Source: Geothrix paludis (GTDB taxonomy: Bacteria; Acidobacteriota; Holophagae; Holophagales; Holophagaceae). Taken from it: DNA of 64,000 nt. The DNA lies in NCBI RefSeq assembly GCF_022808815.1, contig NZ_JAKZLC010000001.1:248001-312000 (forward strand). The letters run 5' to 3'. Below, one piece after another: positions 1 to 8,631 of this stretch; position 1 is the stretch's first letter, and each line of letters opens with the position of its first letter. The notes under the pieces were generated by a model. It saw only the letters and a list, made by a program, of their open reading frames with translations. It was not told the DNA's origin and made no database searches. Position numbers and translations under genes: made by a program.

Positions 1-686
1 ATGCCCTGGAGCTGATCCGGGCCGAAGGGTGCGATCCCGCGGATCCCACCGCCTGGTTCGCCGAGTTCAAGGCGGTCCGGAGCGACTGGTTCTCCCTGCT
101 CAGCCAGCAGACTCCGACGGCCTTCACCAAGGCGCTGGGGCTCTCCGCCTCGAAGTTCAGCTATGACACGCCCGTGGGTCTGGCCCGCACCTACCTGAAG
201 CTCGGTTCCGGAACCTTGACCCAGGACACCCTCGATCCTCTGCTGGCCGCCCTCCGCAGCGGCGCGGCCGTGGCCTCCACCGGGCCCCTGCTCGACGTGG
301 CGGTCAACGGCGTGGGCCCTGGAGGGCTGGTGACCGGACCCGCCACCACCGTATCCATCACCATCTCGCTCTACGCGGCGGACTGGGTGCCAGTTGATGA
401 GGTGCGCGTGGTCGTGAATGGTGTGGCCCAGGTGGTGCCCATGAGCAGCTTCACCGCCTCCTCCACGGACTTCCGCCTCCGCACGGCGACCCTGGATGGC
501 GTGGCCATGCCCACGGGCAAGGACGCCTGGGTGGTGGTCGAAGCGGGTGTGCCTCTGGCTACGACCGGGGCCTATCAGGCCGGAACGCCCTGGAACAAGA
601 TCATGAAGGGCATCTATCCCATCGCCGTCACCAACCCGATCTTTGTGGATGTGGACGGCGGGGGGTACACTCCTCCGGGACTCTAG
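1..686 (+). CDS. C-terminal part of a PHP/CehA-McbA-type metallohydrolase (partial at window edge)
   Basis: The reading frame is open from the first complete codon at base 3, so the gene begins outside the window; the ATG-like starts inside it are not real starts. The visible 227 residues contain a stretch resembling the end of CehA/McbA family PHP-domain hydrolases: GLARTYLKL, then LLAALRSGAAVASTGPLLDV and AVNGVGPGGLVTG, followed by a beta-rich Ig-like tail. In this family such segments follow the metal-binding PHP barrel, which is not visible here. Substrate unknown; family members hydrolyse phosphoesters or carbamates. dnaB starts 17 bases after the stop. Family assignment is by eye and moderate. 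Confidence 0.6.
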   Translation, partial: ALELIRAEGCDPADPTAWFAEFKAVRSDWFSLLSQQTPTAFTKALGLSASKFSYDTPVGLARTYLKLGSGTLTQDTLDPLLAALRSGAAVASTGPLLDVAVNGVGPGGLVTGPATTVSITISLYAADWVPVDEVRVVVNGVAQVVPMSSFTASSTDFRLRTATLDGVAMPTGKDAWVVVEAGVPLATTGAYQAGTPWNKIMKGIYPIAVTNPIFVDVDGGGYTPPGL

Positions 687-703
687 TCGGCAGGGGTGAT
701 GTG

Positions 704-2077
704 ATGGCGGATTGGCTTCCGGAACGCCTTCCGGAGGATATCGATGCGGAACGGTCCTTCCTGGCCACCTGCTGCGCCCCGGGCGCGGGCTTCGTGGCCA
801 GCGAGGCCGTCTTCGCCCTGGCCGAGGAGGACTTCGTCCACCCGGCCCACCGGGCCGTGTTCCGGGCCCTTCGCACCCTCATCGAGGCCCAGGTGGAGGT
901 TAACTCCCTCACCCTGAAGGACGCCCTGGATCAGGACGATAGCCTGAACAAGGTGGGCGGCTACCCCGGCCTGGTGGAACTGCTGGCGGGCGAGGATGTG
1001 GAGCGTCCCCAGGTGCTGGCGGACCTCATCCGGCGGAAGGCCAAGCTGCGCCGCCTCGTGCATCTGGGGGCCCAGTTGGTGCGCCAGGCCGCCGAAGAAG
1101 ACGAGCCTCCCGAAGTGCTGGTGGATCAGACCGCCCAGAGCCTCTTCCACCTGGCGCAGGGCGATGCCAAGGCCCGGGGTCTGCTTTCCATCCAATCGGT
1201 GGCGGACGATGCCATGGAGCGCCTGCACGAGCGGCTGGAGGGCCGGCTGTCCCCCGGCGTGCGGGTCGGGTTCCAGCGGTTCGATGAGCTGACCCAGGGC
1301 TTCCAGCCGGGGAATCTCATCGTGCTGGCGGCCCGGCCTGGCATCGGCAAGACGGCCCTGGCCCTGAACTGGGTCCTGCGCGCGGCCCAGGAGCGGGATG
1401 GCCGCCCGGGCCATTGCGGCGCCTTCTTCAGCCTGGAAATGAGTCACGAAGAGGTCTTCCTGCGCCTGCTCGCTGCGCAGAGCCAGACCAACATGAAGGA
1501 CCTCCAGTCCGGGCGCGCCACCGGACGGCTGGATCATGTGATGCGGTCCCGGGACGAGCTGGTGCAGATGCCGCTGCTCATCTGCGACCAGGCTTCGATC
1601 ACGGTGCCCCAGATCCAGAACATGATCGTGAAGCAGGGCAGCCAGAGCAATCGGCGGGTGGAGTTCGTCCTCATCGACTACCTGCAGTTGCTCAGCAGCC
1701 CCGAGAACAGCCGCGGGGCCAAGCAGAACGAGGCCGTCCGCATCGGCGAGATCAGCCGCGGCCTCAAGCTCATGGCTAAGGATTTCGGTATTCCCGTGGT
1801 GGTGCTCTCCCAGCTGAACCGCGAAGTGGAGCACCGCCAGGGCGGACGCCCGCAGCTCAGCGACCTCCGTGATTCCGGCGCCATTGAGCAGGACGCCGAC
1901 ATGGTGGCCTTCATCCACCGGAAGATGATGCCCAGCGCCAACGAAGAACCCGACAACAGCGCCGAGCTCATCGTGGCCAAGCACCGCAACGGCCCCACCG
2001 CCATCATTCAGCTGCACTTCCAGGGCGAGTACGCGATGTATAGGGAGATGATCAGAGAGACGTCCTCCTACGCATGA
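704..2077 (+). CDS. dnaB: Replicative DNA helicase DnaB
   Basis: 457 aa, the usual DnaB length. It is the hexameric 5'-3' helicase that unwinds DNA ahead of the replisome and binds primase through its N-terminal domain. Residues 10-110 match the all-alpha DnaB N-domain (it starts PEDIDAERSFLATC). The RecA-like core follows: Walker A ARPGIGKTAL near residue 210, the FFSLEMS strand, Walker B FVLIDYLQL near 315, and the arginine-finger/DNA loop region DLRDSGAIEQDAD near 390. ATG at 704 is preferred over GTG at 701 because CAGGGG at 691-696 is then 7 nt away. A strong hairpin terminator follows the stop immediately. Confidence 0.97.
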   Translation: MADWLPERLPEDIDAERSFLATCCAPGAGFVASEAVFALAEEDFVHPAHRAVFRALRTLIEAQVEVNSLTLKDALDQDDSLNKVGGYPGLVELLAGEDVERPQVLADLIRRKAKLRRLVHLGAQLVRQAAEEDEPPEVLVDQTAQSLFHLAQGDAKARGLLSIQSVADDAMERLHERLEGRLSPGVRVGFQRFDELTQGFQPGNLIVLAARPGIGKTALALNWVLRAAQERDGRPGHCGAFFSLEMSHEEVFLRLLAAQSQTNMKDLQSGRATGRLDHVMRSRDELVQMPLLICDQASITVPQIQNMIVKQGSQSNRRVEFVLIDYLQLLSSPENSRGAKQNEAVRIGEISRGLKLMAKDFGIPVVVLSQLNREVEHRQGGRPQLSDLRDSGAIEQDADMVAFIHRKMMPSANEEPDNSAELIVAKHRNGPTAIIQLHFQGEYAMYREMIRETSSYA

Positions 2078-2104
2078 AAAGGGCGGCCAACGGGCCGCCC
2101 TTTT
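2077..2104. terminator. Intrinsic terminator after dnaB
   Basis: GGGCGGCC (2081-2088) and GGCCGCCC (2093-2100) form an 8-bp GC stem with loop AACG. AAAA on the left and TTTT on the right extend it and supply U-tracts on both strands, so it can serve dnaB and possibly leftward transcription. Confidence 0.85.
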
Positions 2105-2121
2105 CATGCGCGGGTGGACCG

Positions 2122-2199
2122 CTACTCCAGTCCGAAGGTGGAGTTCTCCAGCTCCTTTTTGACGAAGGCCATGAACAGGTTTCCCATGACGCCGTCGAA
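2122..2199 (-). pseudogene. Decayed 3' end of a second E2 acyltransferase gene
   Basis: These 78 bp match the last 78 bp of the intact E2 gene (2326-2403) with 8 mismatches and no gaps, including the TAG stop. In the coding direction they read FDGVMGNLFMAFVKKELE followed by NSTFGLE and stop, against IDGAMGDLFMAFVKKELE in the intact copy. Five differences are silent and three change residues, which points to a once-translated paralogue rather than a recent duplication. Upstream (2200-2325) the frame dissolves into GC-rich sequence with a 12-bp GGGGGG/CCCCCC palindrome at 2200-2211 and a 9-bp stem hairpin at 2238-2258. No other E2 piece is visible. Confidence 0.75.
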
Positions 2200-2325
2200 G
2201 GGGGGCCCCCCTCCGTGAGGCCGGAGGCCGAAAGGGAGCGGGCCCCAGCGGGGCCCGCGATCGGGGGCAGCCAACAGCGGCGTGCGCGCCAGCGAAGCGC
2301 GCGCTCAGCCGCGGAGGAGCATCGA

Positions 2326-3675
2326 CTACTCCAACCCGAACGTGGAGTTCTCCAACTCCTTTTTGACGAAGGCCATGAAGAGGTCTCCCATGGCGCCGTC
2401 GATGATCCGGTGGTCGAAACCGAGGCTGCTGAACATCACCTGGCGGATGGCGATGAAGTCGGTGCCGTCGGGGCCGGTGATGACGACGGGGCGCTTCACG
2501 ATGGCGCCCACACCCTGGATGGCCACCTGGGGCTGGTTGATGACGGGCAGGCCGAAGGTGTCGCCGTAGACGCCGGGGTTGGTGATGGTGAAGGTGCCGC
2601 CGCTGATCTCGTCGGGCTTGAGCTGCTTGGAACGGGCGCGCTCGGCCAGGTCGTTCAGGCTGCGGGCGAGGCCACCCAGGTTCATCATGTCGGCGTTCTT
2701 CACCACGGGCACGATGAGGCCCCAGTCCAGGCTCACGGCGATGCCGAGGTTGATGTCCTGCTTGTAGACGATGTTGTCGCCATCCACGGAGGCGTTGACG
2801 ATGGGATAGGCGCGGAGGGCCTTGCAGGCCGCCATCATCACGAAGGGCATGAAGCTCAGCTTGGTGCCGAACTGGGCCTCGAAGGCCTTCTTGTGCTTGT
2901 TGCGCAGCTGGGCCACGTGGGTCATGTCGATCTCGAAGACCGTGTAGACGTGGGCCGAGGTGCGGCGGCTGGCCACCATGTTGTCCGCGATGATCTTCCG
3001 CATGCGGCTCATGGGCTCCACCTTCACCCGCTCGCCCGGGGCGAAGGCGGGCATGGCGGGGGCAGGGGCGATGGACATGCTGGGCGCCAGGCCCATGGTC
3101 GGCGCCGAAGGATCGTGCACCGCGGGCAGGGCCGGCGCGATGGATGGCGCGATGGAGAGGGCAGGGGCGGCGGTGGTGGCTGCCGGGCCCTTGGCCAGGT
3201 AGGCCTCCAGGTCCTCCTTGGTGACGCGGCCGGCCTGGCCGCTTCCGGAGACCTTGGCGAGGTCGATGCCGTGCTGCTTGGCCATCTCGCGGACGAGGGG
3301 GCTGCTCTTGGTGCGCAGGCGTCCTTCCAGGCTGTTGTCATCCTCCTCGGCCAGCGGGGCGGGGGGGGCGGCGACAGGGGTATGAGCCGCGGCGGGGGTG
3401 GCCGCGGCGGGCGCGGTTGCACCCGAGGGCTTCTCCGAGGCATCGCCAATGCGGGCCACCACGGTGCCGACCGGAACGGTGGCGTTGACTTCCACGAGAA
3501 TCTCCAGCAGCGTGCCGGCGGCGGGGGCGGGAATCTCCGCGTCCACTTTGTCGGTGCTGATCTCGTAGAGGGTCTCGTCCTTGGCGATCACGTCGCCGGC
3601 CTTTTTGTGCCACTTCAGCACAGTGGCTTCCGCAATGCTCTCGCCCATCTGGGGCATGACGACATCAAAGGCCAT
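2326..3675 (-). CDS. 2-oxoacid dehydrogenase complex E2 (dihydrolipoyl acyltransferase)
   Basis: 449 aa. Transfers the acyl group from lipoyl-lysine to CoA in a pyruvate, 2-oxoglutarate or branched-chain 2-oxoacid dehydrogenase complex; the exact substrate cannot be fixed here. Domains: one lipoyl domain (1-75, lipoylated Lys43 in STDKVDAE), an Ala/Pro-rich linker, the E1/E3-binding domain (about 128-165, SSPLVREMAKQHGIDL), a second linker, and the catalytic domain ending with the active-site motif DHRIIDG at 421-427 (His422). AGGAG lies 7 nt before the ATG. It follows gatA by 9 nt in the same direction, so the two are probably co-transcribed. No E1 or E3 gene is in the window. Confidence 0.93.
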   Translation of the reverse strand: MAFDVVMPQMGESIAEATVLKWHKKAGDVIAKDETLYEISTDKVDAEIPAPAAGTLLEILVEVNATVPVGTVVARIGDASEKPSGATAPAAATPAAAHTPVAAPPAPLAEEDDNSLEGRLRTKSSPLVREMAKQHGIDLAKVSGSGQAGRVTKEDLEAYLAKGPAATTAAPALSIAPSIAPALPAVHDPSAPTMGLAPSMSIAPAPAMPAFAPGERVKVEPMSRMRKIIADNMVASRRTSAHVYTVFEIDMTHVAQLRNKHKKAFEAQFGTKLSFMPFVMMAACKALRAYPIVNASVDGDNIVYKQDINLGIAVSLDWGLIVPVVKNADMMNLGGLARSLNDLAERARSKQLKPDEISGGTFTITNPGVYGDTFGLPVINQPQVAIQGVGAIVKRPVVITGPDGTDFIAIRQVMFSSLGFDHRIIDGAMGDLFMAFVKKELENSTFGLE

Positions 3676-3684
3676 GGTTCGCTC

Positions 3685-5145
3685 CTATGCGGACAGGGTC
3701 GGGGTTTCGAGGTGGTGGCGGGTCAGGGACTGGAAGGCGTGGGCCGCCTCCAGCAGGCGGACATCCGAAAGGGCCGGCCCAATGAGTTGGATGCCGGCCG
3801 GAAGGCCGCCGGAGAGGCCCGCCGGCATGGACAGGCAGGGGAGTCCCGCCAGGGCGGTGGGTACGGTGAAGACATCGGCCAGATACATGGACATGGGGTC
3901 GTCCGTCTTGGCGCCGAAGGGGAAAGCGGTGCCCGGGCTGACGGGGGAGGCCAGGATATCGGCCTTGGCGAAGGCGGCATGGAAATCGGCGGTAATGAGG
4001 GCCCTCGCCTTGAGGGCCTTCATATAGAAGGCGTCATAATAACCCTTCGATAGGCAGAAGGTCCCCAGGAGGATCCGGCGCTTGACCTCATCGCCCAGGC
4101 CCGCGTCCCGGGTTCGGGCGATCATCCCCGGCAGGCCGCCTTCGGGTGAAGGCTCCCGGAGGCCGTACCGCACGCCATCGAAACGGCTGAGGTTGCTGGA
4201 GACCTCGCTGGTGCAGAGCAGGTAGTACGTATCGATGGCGTAGCGGGTATGGGGGAGGTCCACCTCCACCAGCTTCGCGCCCTGGCTTTCGAAGACCCGG
4301 AGGGCGGCGTCGAGGAGAGCCCGGATGCCGGGTTCCAGGCCGTCGGCGAAGTACTCCTTCGGAAGGCCGATGCAGAGGCCTTTCAGGTCCAGGGGGTGGA
4401 GGCGCGCCAGACGCTCCACGCCCGGCAGGTCCATTGATGTGCTGTCCAGGGGATCGGCGCCGGCCATGACGCTGAAGGCCAACGCCAGGTCCGCGGCGGT
4501 GGCGGCGATGGGTCCCACCTGATCCAGACTGGAAGCCATGGCCGTGAGCCCGTAGCGGCTGAGGGCGCCGTAGGTGGGTCGCAGGGCCGTCGCGTTGCAG
4601 AAGCTGGCGGGCAGGCGCACCGAGCCCCCCGTGTCGCTGCCCAGGGCCAGGGGCGCGTAGCCGGCGGCCACGGCCACGACGGAACCGCTGCTGCTGCCGC
4701 CGGGCACCCGGGAGGTGTCCCAGGGATTCCGGGCGGGGGCGAAGGCGCTGTACTCGCCGCTGGAGCCCATGGCGAACTCATCCAGGTTGGCCTTGGCGAT
4801 GGGAACCGCCCCCGCCTGGATCAATCGGCGAACCACGGTGGCGTCGTAGGGGGCGACGTAGCCTTCGAGCACCCGGGAGCCGCACGTCATGGGAAGCCCG
4901 GACCAGTGGAGGTTGTCCTTGAGGACGACAGGCATGCCGAGCACCGGGGTCCGCTCGCCAGCCCGCAGACGCCGGTCGGCGTCCCGGGCCAGTTCGAGGC
5001 TGCGCGGCTCATCGACGGCCAGGATGGCGTGGAGGGTGCCGTCCAGGTTTCGGATGCGGTCGAAGGCGGCAAGCACCAGGCTCTCGGAGGACAGGTCGCC
5101 GGCATCCAGGCCTCCACGCCAGTCCATTGCCTTGCCCAACGCCAT
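3685..5145 (-). CDS. gatA: Asp-tRNA(Asn)/Glu-tRNA(Gln) amidotransferase subunit A
   Basis: 486 aa amidase-signature protein. GatA releases ammonia from glutamine and channels it to GatB for transamidation of mischarged tRNAs. The Ser-cisSer-Lys triad is visible: Lys76 in PVVLKDN, cis-Ser151 in the GGSSSGS motif and nucleophile Ser175 in SDTGGSVRLPAS, with the same 75/24-residue spacing as in known GatA. The length also fits GatA rather than other amidases. gatB and gatC are not adjacent. ATG at 5145 has a poor ribosome site (GGGAG 3 nt away), so a start at Met7 is possible. Confidence 0.9.
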   Translation of the reverse strand: MALGKAMDWRGGLDAGDLSSESLVLAAFDRIRNLDGTLHAILAVDEPRSLELARDADRRLRAGERTPVLGMPVVLKDNLHWSGLPMTCGSRVLEGYVAPYDATVVRRLIQAGAVPIAKANLDEFAMGSSGEYSAFAPARNPWDTSRVPGGSSSGSVVAVAAGYAPLALGSDTGGSVRLPASFCNATALRPTYGALSRYGLTAMASSLDQVGPIAATAADLALAFSVMAGADPLDSTSMDLPGVERLARLHPLDLKGLCIGLPKEYFADGLEPGIRALLDAALRVFESQGAKLVEVDLPHTRYAIDTYYLLCTSEVSSNLSRFDGVRYGLREPSPEGGLPGMIARTRDAGLGDEVKRRILLGTFCLSKGYYDAFYMKALKARALITADFHAAFAKADILASPVSPGTAFPFGAKTDDPMSMYLADVFTVPTALAGLPCLSMPAGLSGGLPAGIQLIGPALSDVRLLEAAHAFQSLTRHHLETPTLSA

Positions 5146-5357
5146 GCGCGCTCCCGTGGAACCTTCTACTGTGCCATCACGCTGGCGCTTCTTCCAGTCT
5201 GGACGGGCCTGGCCACCACCGCCTCCTGGTGAGATTCCGCCATGTTTCGTGGTCCAAAAGCCTGCACGCGGGATGGAAATAGGCTACCATCCTCTGCTCA
5301 AGCCCTGTTCTTCCATCCCCATGCGATGCGCTGGCGCAGGGTGCCCTGTGGACCCCC
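5146..5357. other. Divergent intergenic region between gatA and the J-domain gene
   Basis: 212 bp separate two divergently transcribed genes and must hold both promoters. TAGGCT (5280-5285) and TACCAT (5285-5290) resemble -10 boxes for the rightward gene, but I see no convincing -35 partner. No repeat or RNA structure stands out. Confidence 0.35.
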
Positions 5358-6095
5358 ATGAATCCTTTCGATGTGCTGGAAATCCCTTCCGATGCCTCTC
5401 CTGAGGACATCAAGGCCGCGTACCACCGGCTGGCCAAGCAGTGGCACCCGGACCGGTACACCGGCGCCGCAAAAGTGGAGGCCGAAGCGAGGTTCCGGGA
5501 CCTGGCGGAGGCCTTCAGCATCCTGAAGGATCCAGGGAAACGCCTCGCCGTGATGCAGCAGCTGCCAAAAACCCCGGTGGCGGCCTCTACGCCGCCCGGA
5601 AAGGAAAAGGATGCCGAGGCCGCGCCGGAGCGCACCGCCGAGGACTGGGCGGCGCTGGCCAAGGAGGCTTTTGATGCGGGCCGGGTGGACCAGGCGCAGG
5701 CCCTCATCCAGTACGCGATCCGGATGGACGGCAAGAAACCGCAGTACCACGCATTGCTGGCCACGATCCTGGAGCAGAGCGGCGGCGATCTCCGCATGGT
5801 GGTGAAGGCGCTGGAGGCAGCGGTCCGGTTGGCCCCGCGGGATGTGGACAGCCACCTACGCCTGGCCACCCACTTCCGGACGCTGGGGATGGTGGCCCGT
5901 GCGCAGCGTCACCTCGAGACCGCCCGCGAGATCGCCCCCAACCATCCGAAACTTCGGCAGACCGCCCCCAGGGGCGGGAAGGGGGCTGCTGGGGCCGCGG
6001 GCCAGAAGGGGAAGGTCCAGACCACCCCGGCCGGCCAGCCGGGTCTCGTGGATCAACTGAAGGACCTCTGGGGCCGATTGACGGGAAAGGGTTGA
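5358..6095 (+). CDS. J-domain protein with C-terminal TPR-like repeats
   Basis: 245 aa. Residues 3-60 form a DnaJ J-domain (NPFDVLEIPSDASPEDIKAA, with the catalytic HPD at 30-32), which stimulates Hsp70/DnaK ATPase. There is no Gly/Phe region, zinc finger or DnaJ C-domain. A low-complexity linker (about 70-95) leads to helical repeats (about 98-200: AKEAFDAGRVDQAQALIQYA, KALEAAVRLAPRDVDSHLRL, HLETAREIAPNHPKL) that look like TPRs. It is therefore a co-chaperone-like adaptor, not DnaJ itself. It overlaps the frame of the following PP2C gene, so the two are translationally linked. No clear ribosome site precedes the ATG. Confidence 0.85.
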   Translation: MNPFDVLEIPSDASPEDIKAAYHRLAKQWHPDRYTGAAKVEAEARFRDLAEAFSILKDPGKRLAVMQQLPKTPVAASTPPGKEKDAEAAPERTAEDWAALAKEAFDAGRVDQAQALIQYAIRMDGKKPQYHALLATILEQSGGDLRMVVKALEAAVRLAPRDVDSHLRLATHFRTLGMVARAQRHLETAREIAPNHPKLRQTAPRGGKGAAGAAGQKGKVQTTPAGQPGLVDQLKDLWGRLTGKG

Positions 6096-6097
6096 CC

Positions 6098-6865
6098 ATG
6101 AGGATCCACGCCGCGGGCAAGACCGATGTCGGTTGTGTCCGGAAGCACAACGAGGACAGCTACCTGGCCGATGCGGACCTGGGGCTTTTCGTCGTGGCGG
6201 ACGGGCTCGGCGGACACGCGGCCGGTGAGGTGGCCAGCCAGATTGTCGTGGACACCGTGGCCAAGTTCGTGGGTGATACCCGGGAGAAGGACCGCACCTG
6301 GCCCATGGAGTACGACCCCAACCTCTCCTACGACGGGAACCGGCTCAGGGCGGCGCTGCTTCTGTCGGATCGCGCGATCGCTGAGGATATCCGCCGCAAT
6401 CCCGAGCGGGAGACCATGGGTTCCACCGTGGTGGCCGGTCTGCTTCACAACTCGCAGGTGACCCTGGCCCATGTGGGGGACAGCCGGGCCTACCTGCTGG
6501 GCCCCGATGGCATCCGGCAGGTGACGCGGGACCACAGCTGGGTGGCCGAGCAGGTGGCGAGCGGCATCCTGACGCCTTCCGAAGCCCGGGTTCACCCCTT
6601 CCGGAACGTCATCACGCAGGCGCTGGGCAATGGGGGGGACCTGGATATTGAAGTCCAGAACCTGGAGCTGGGCAAAACGGAGCGACTTTTGCTTTGCTCT
6701 GATGGCCTGTCAGGAATGATCGGCGATAGACAGATCTGGGACATCGTGACGCAGTCCTCGAACCTTCAAGAGGCTGTGGAATCACTTGTTCTGGCTGCCC
6801 GAGAGCAGGGTGGCGAGGACAATATCACCGCCATCCTGGTCGGTCTTGGCCCTGAATTGACCTGA
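6098..6865 (+). CDS. PP2C-type Ser/Thr protein phosphatase (first of two)
   Basis: 255 aa, a single PPM/PP2C domain and no membrane segment. Metal-binding and core motifs in order: RKHNEDSYL, VVADGLGGHAAGEVAS, ETMGSTVVAGL, LAHVGDSRAYL, NVITQALG, LLCSDGLSGMIGD and GGEDNITAILV. It removes phosphate from Ser/Thr, usually opposing a Hanks-type kinase or acting on FHA-bound partners; no kinase gene is in the window. ATG at 6098 is chosen over an in-frame TTG at 6092 because AAAGGG lies 6 nt upstream. It follows the J-domain/TPR gene by 2 nt and precedes the pil operon. Confidence 0.92.
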   Translation: MRIHAAGKTDVGCVRKHNEDSYLADADLGLFVVADGLGGHAAGEVASQIVVDTVAKFVGDTREKDRTWPMEYDPNLSYDGNRLRAALLLSDRAIAEDIRRNPERETMGSTVVAGLLHNSQVTLAHVGDSRAYLLGPDGIRQVTRDHSWVAEQVASGILTPSEARVHPFRNVITQALGNGGDLDIEVQNLELGKTERLLLCSDGLSGMIGDRQIWDIVTQSSNLQEAVESLVLAAREQGGEDNITAILVGLGPELT

Positions 6866-6882
6866 CGCAAAAATAGTTAACC

Positions 6883-6910
6883 TTGACCTAATCCATTCCA
6901 GCGCTACCAT
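6883..6910 (+). promoter_or_regulatory. Possible sigma70-type promoter for pilM-Q
   Basis: TTGACC (6883-6888), a 16-nt spacer and TACCAT (6905-6910) lie in a relatively AT-rich 79-bp gap between the PP2C stop and pilM. Position and spacing are right; the boxes are imperfect. Confidence 0.4.
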
Positions 6911-6944
6911 CTCCAATACCTTTATTCTCCAAGTGAGGCATCCG

Positions 6945-8027
6945 GTGGGTCTCTTCGGAAGCAAACCCAAAAGTCTTGTTGGCTTGGATATCGGATCCAG
7001 CTCGGTGAAAGTCTGTGAGCTCCAGCAGATTGGAAAGGGTGGCCAGTCGCGCTACCGCCTCCAGAAGCTGGGCCGGGTCGCCCTGCCCCCCGATGCCATC
7101 GTGGACGGCGACATCATGGATAGTAATGCCGTGGCCTCCGCTATCCGTCAGGTCATGGCGGAACAGAAAATCAAAGCCAAGGATGTGGCCATCTCCGTGT
7201 CAGGTCAGCAGGTGATGGTCAAAAAAGTGACATTCCCGCTCATGAGCCAGGCGGAATTGGCGGAATCCGTCCGCTGGGAAGCCGAGAGCTTCTTCCCGGC
7301 TGGACAGGGTTTGGATTCCTACGCCCTGGATTACTACCTCATCGAGGAGCGGGCCGCGGACGGCAACATGGATGTGGTGCTGGTGGCCTGCCGCAAGGAC
7401 AAGCTGGAGGCCTACGTCAGCTGCGTGTCCCAGGCGGGGTACAGCCCCAAAGTGGTGGACGTAGACGTGTTCGCCATCCAGAACGCCTACGAAGCCAACA
7501 CCATGGGAGGCGGGCGCGACGAAGTCGTCGCCCTGGTCAACCTAGGCGCCACCTTCACCAACCTCACCATGATGGTGGGAGGCAAATCGGTGTTCTGGCG
7601 CGACATGGCCTGGGGCAGCAGCCGCTACTCCGAGAAGCTGATGGAGGACTGGGGCGTGACCCGGGAGGGCGCCGAGCAGTTGAAGCGGAACCAGGCCGCC
7701 GAAGGGCACCAACCGGACGAAGTCCAGCCATCGATCAATGCCGTGTCGGACGCCTTCGCGGATGAACTCAGCCGGACCCTCGATTTCTTCAAGAGCAGTT
7801 TCAAGGTGGACCGCCTCGATCGCGTGCTCGTCAGCGGGGGCGGCTCTATGATCCATGGACTGATGGATGTGCTGGGCGATCGGCTGCGGGTTTCCGTGGA
7901 CCGCTTCAATCCCTTCCAGCTCGTTGAGATCGATGGTCGGACCGAGGATCCCATGACGGTTCGCGAGATCGGCGGCGGTGCCACCGTCGTGGTCGGGCTG
8001 GCCTTGCGCCAAGTGGGGGACCGATGA
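6945..8027 (+). CDS. pilM: Type IV pilus assembly protein PilM
   Basis: 360 aa cytoplasmic actin-like ATPase that binds the N-terminal tail of PilN and anchors the pilus alignment complex at the inner membrane. The start GLFGSKPKSLVGLDIGSSSV is typical of PilM, with the phosphate-1 loop DIGSSSVK and the later SGGGSMI loop. GTG at 6945 is preferred over GTG at 6933: GAGG at 6935-6938 is 6 nt upstream and the PilM homology begins there. First gene of pilMNOPQ; it overlaps pilN by 4 bp (ATGA). Confidence 0.95.
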   Translation: MGLFGSKPKSLVGLDIGSSSVKVCELQQIGKGGQSRYRLQKLGRVALPPDAIVDGDIMDSNAVASAIRQVMAEQKIKAKDVAISVSGQQVMVKKVTFPLMSQAELAESVRWEAESFFPAGQGLDSYALDYYLIEERAADGNMDVVLVACRKDKLEAYVSCVSQAGYSPKVVDVDVFAIQNAYEANTMGGGRDEVVALVNLGATFTNLTMMVGGKSVFWRDMAWGSSRYSEKLMEDWGVTREGAEQLKRNQAAEGHQPDEVQPSINAVSDAFADELSRTLDFFKSSFKVDRLDRVLVSGGGSMIHGLMDVLGDRLRVSVDRFNPFQLVEIDGRTEDPMTVREIGGGATVVVGLALRQVGDR

Positions 8028-8623
8028 TCAAGATCAACCTGCTGGGTGACGCTCTGGCTCAGGCCGGGGGAAAGAAGGGGGCCAGCAAGGCGGCCGCCGA
8101 ACCCGTCCAGGTCTATACGGGTGAAGGCGGAAGCCGCTCGAGCCTGCCCATCGCCGGTGTGGTGGTGGGCCTGGCGATCGCGGCCTGCGGCGGCGTCTAC
8201 TACGTCTGGCTGAACAGCCTCCTCACCAAGGCCGAGAAGCAGAAGGCCGACCTGGAGCGCGACAAGAAGCAGTACGAGCCTTACATCGCCCTGGAGAAGA
8301 CCTTCCGCGAGAAGAAGGCTGCCCTCCAGAAGAAGGAAGAGGTGATGACCACCCTCAAGCGGCAGCAGTCGCTCCCGGTGCACCTCATGGAAGAGCTCGC
8401 CAACAGCCTGCCGGACGACGTGTGGTTCAAGAAGATCAGCCAGAAGGGGGCCCTCATCACCATCGAGGGCGAGGGCCGGAATTTCGAGGCCATCAATGCC
8501 TTCTACGGCAACCTCCAGTCCCGCACCCGCTGGTTCAAGAAGATCAACTATCCGAGCGCGAAGCGCGGGACCACCGGCTCCTTCGACTTCACGATCTCCT
8601 TCGAACTCCAGAACGCTGTCTGA
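8024..8623 (+). CDS. pilN: Type IV pilus assembly protein PilN
   Basis: 199 aa bitopic inner-membrane protein. The N-terminal MIKINLLGDAL matches the conserved PilN INLL motif that inserts into PilM. A transmembrane helix spans about 41-63, followed by a charged coiled coil (about 68-115) and a ferredoxin-like periplasmic fold. The cytoplasmic tail before the helix is longer than usual and Ala/Gly/Lys-rich. It pairs with PilO to span the periplasm. Confidence 0.94.
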   Translation: MIKINLLGDALAQAGGKKGASKAAAEPVQVYTGEGGSRSSLPIAGVVVGLAIAACGGVYYVWLNSLLTKAEKQKADLERDKKQYEPYIALEKTFREKKAALQKKEEVMTTLKRQQSLPVHLMEELANSLPDDVWFKKISQKGALITIEGEGRNFEAINAFYGNLQSRTRWFKKINYPSAKRGTTGSFDFTISFELQNAV

Positions 8624-8631
8624 GGTAGGCC

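Noticed and set aside
2074-4053. 659-residue rightward open frame over E2 and gatA
   Set aside because: Shadow of E2; its His/Gly/Asp-rich translation has no domain, and its internal repetition merely reflects the duplicated E2 3' end.
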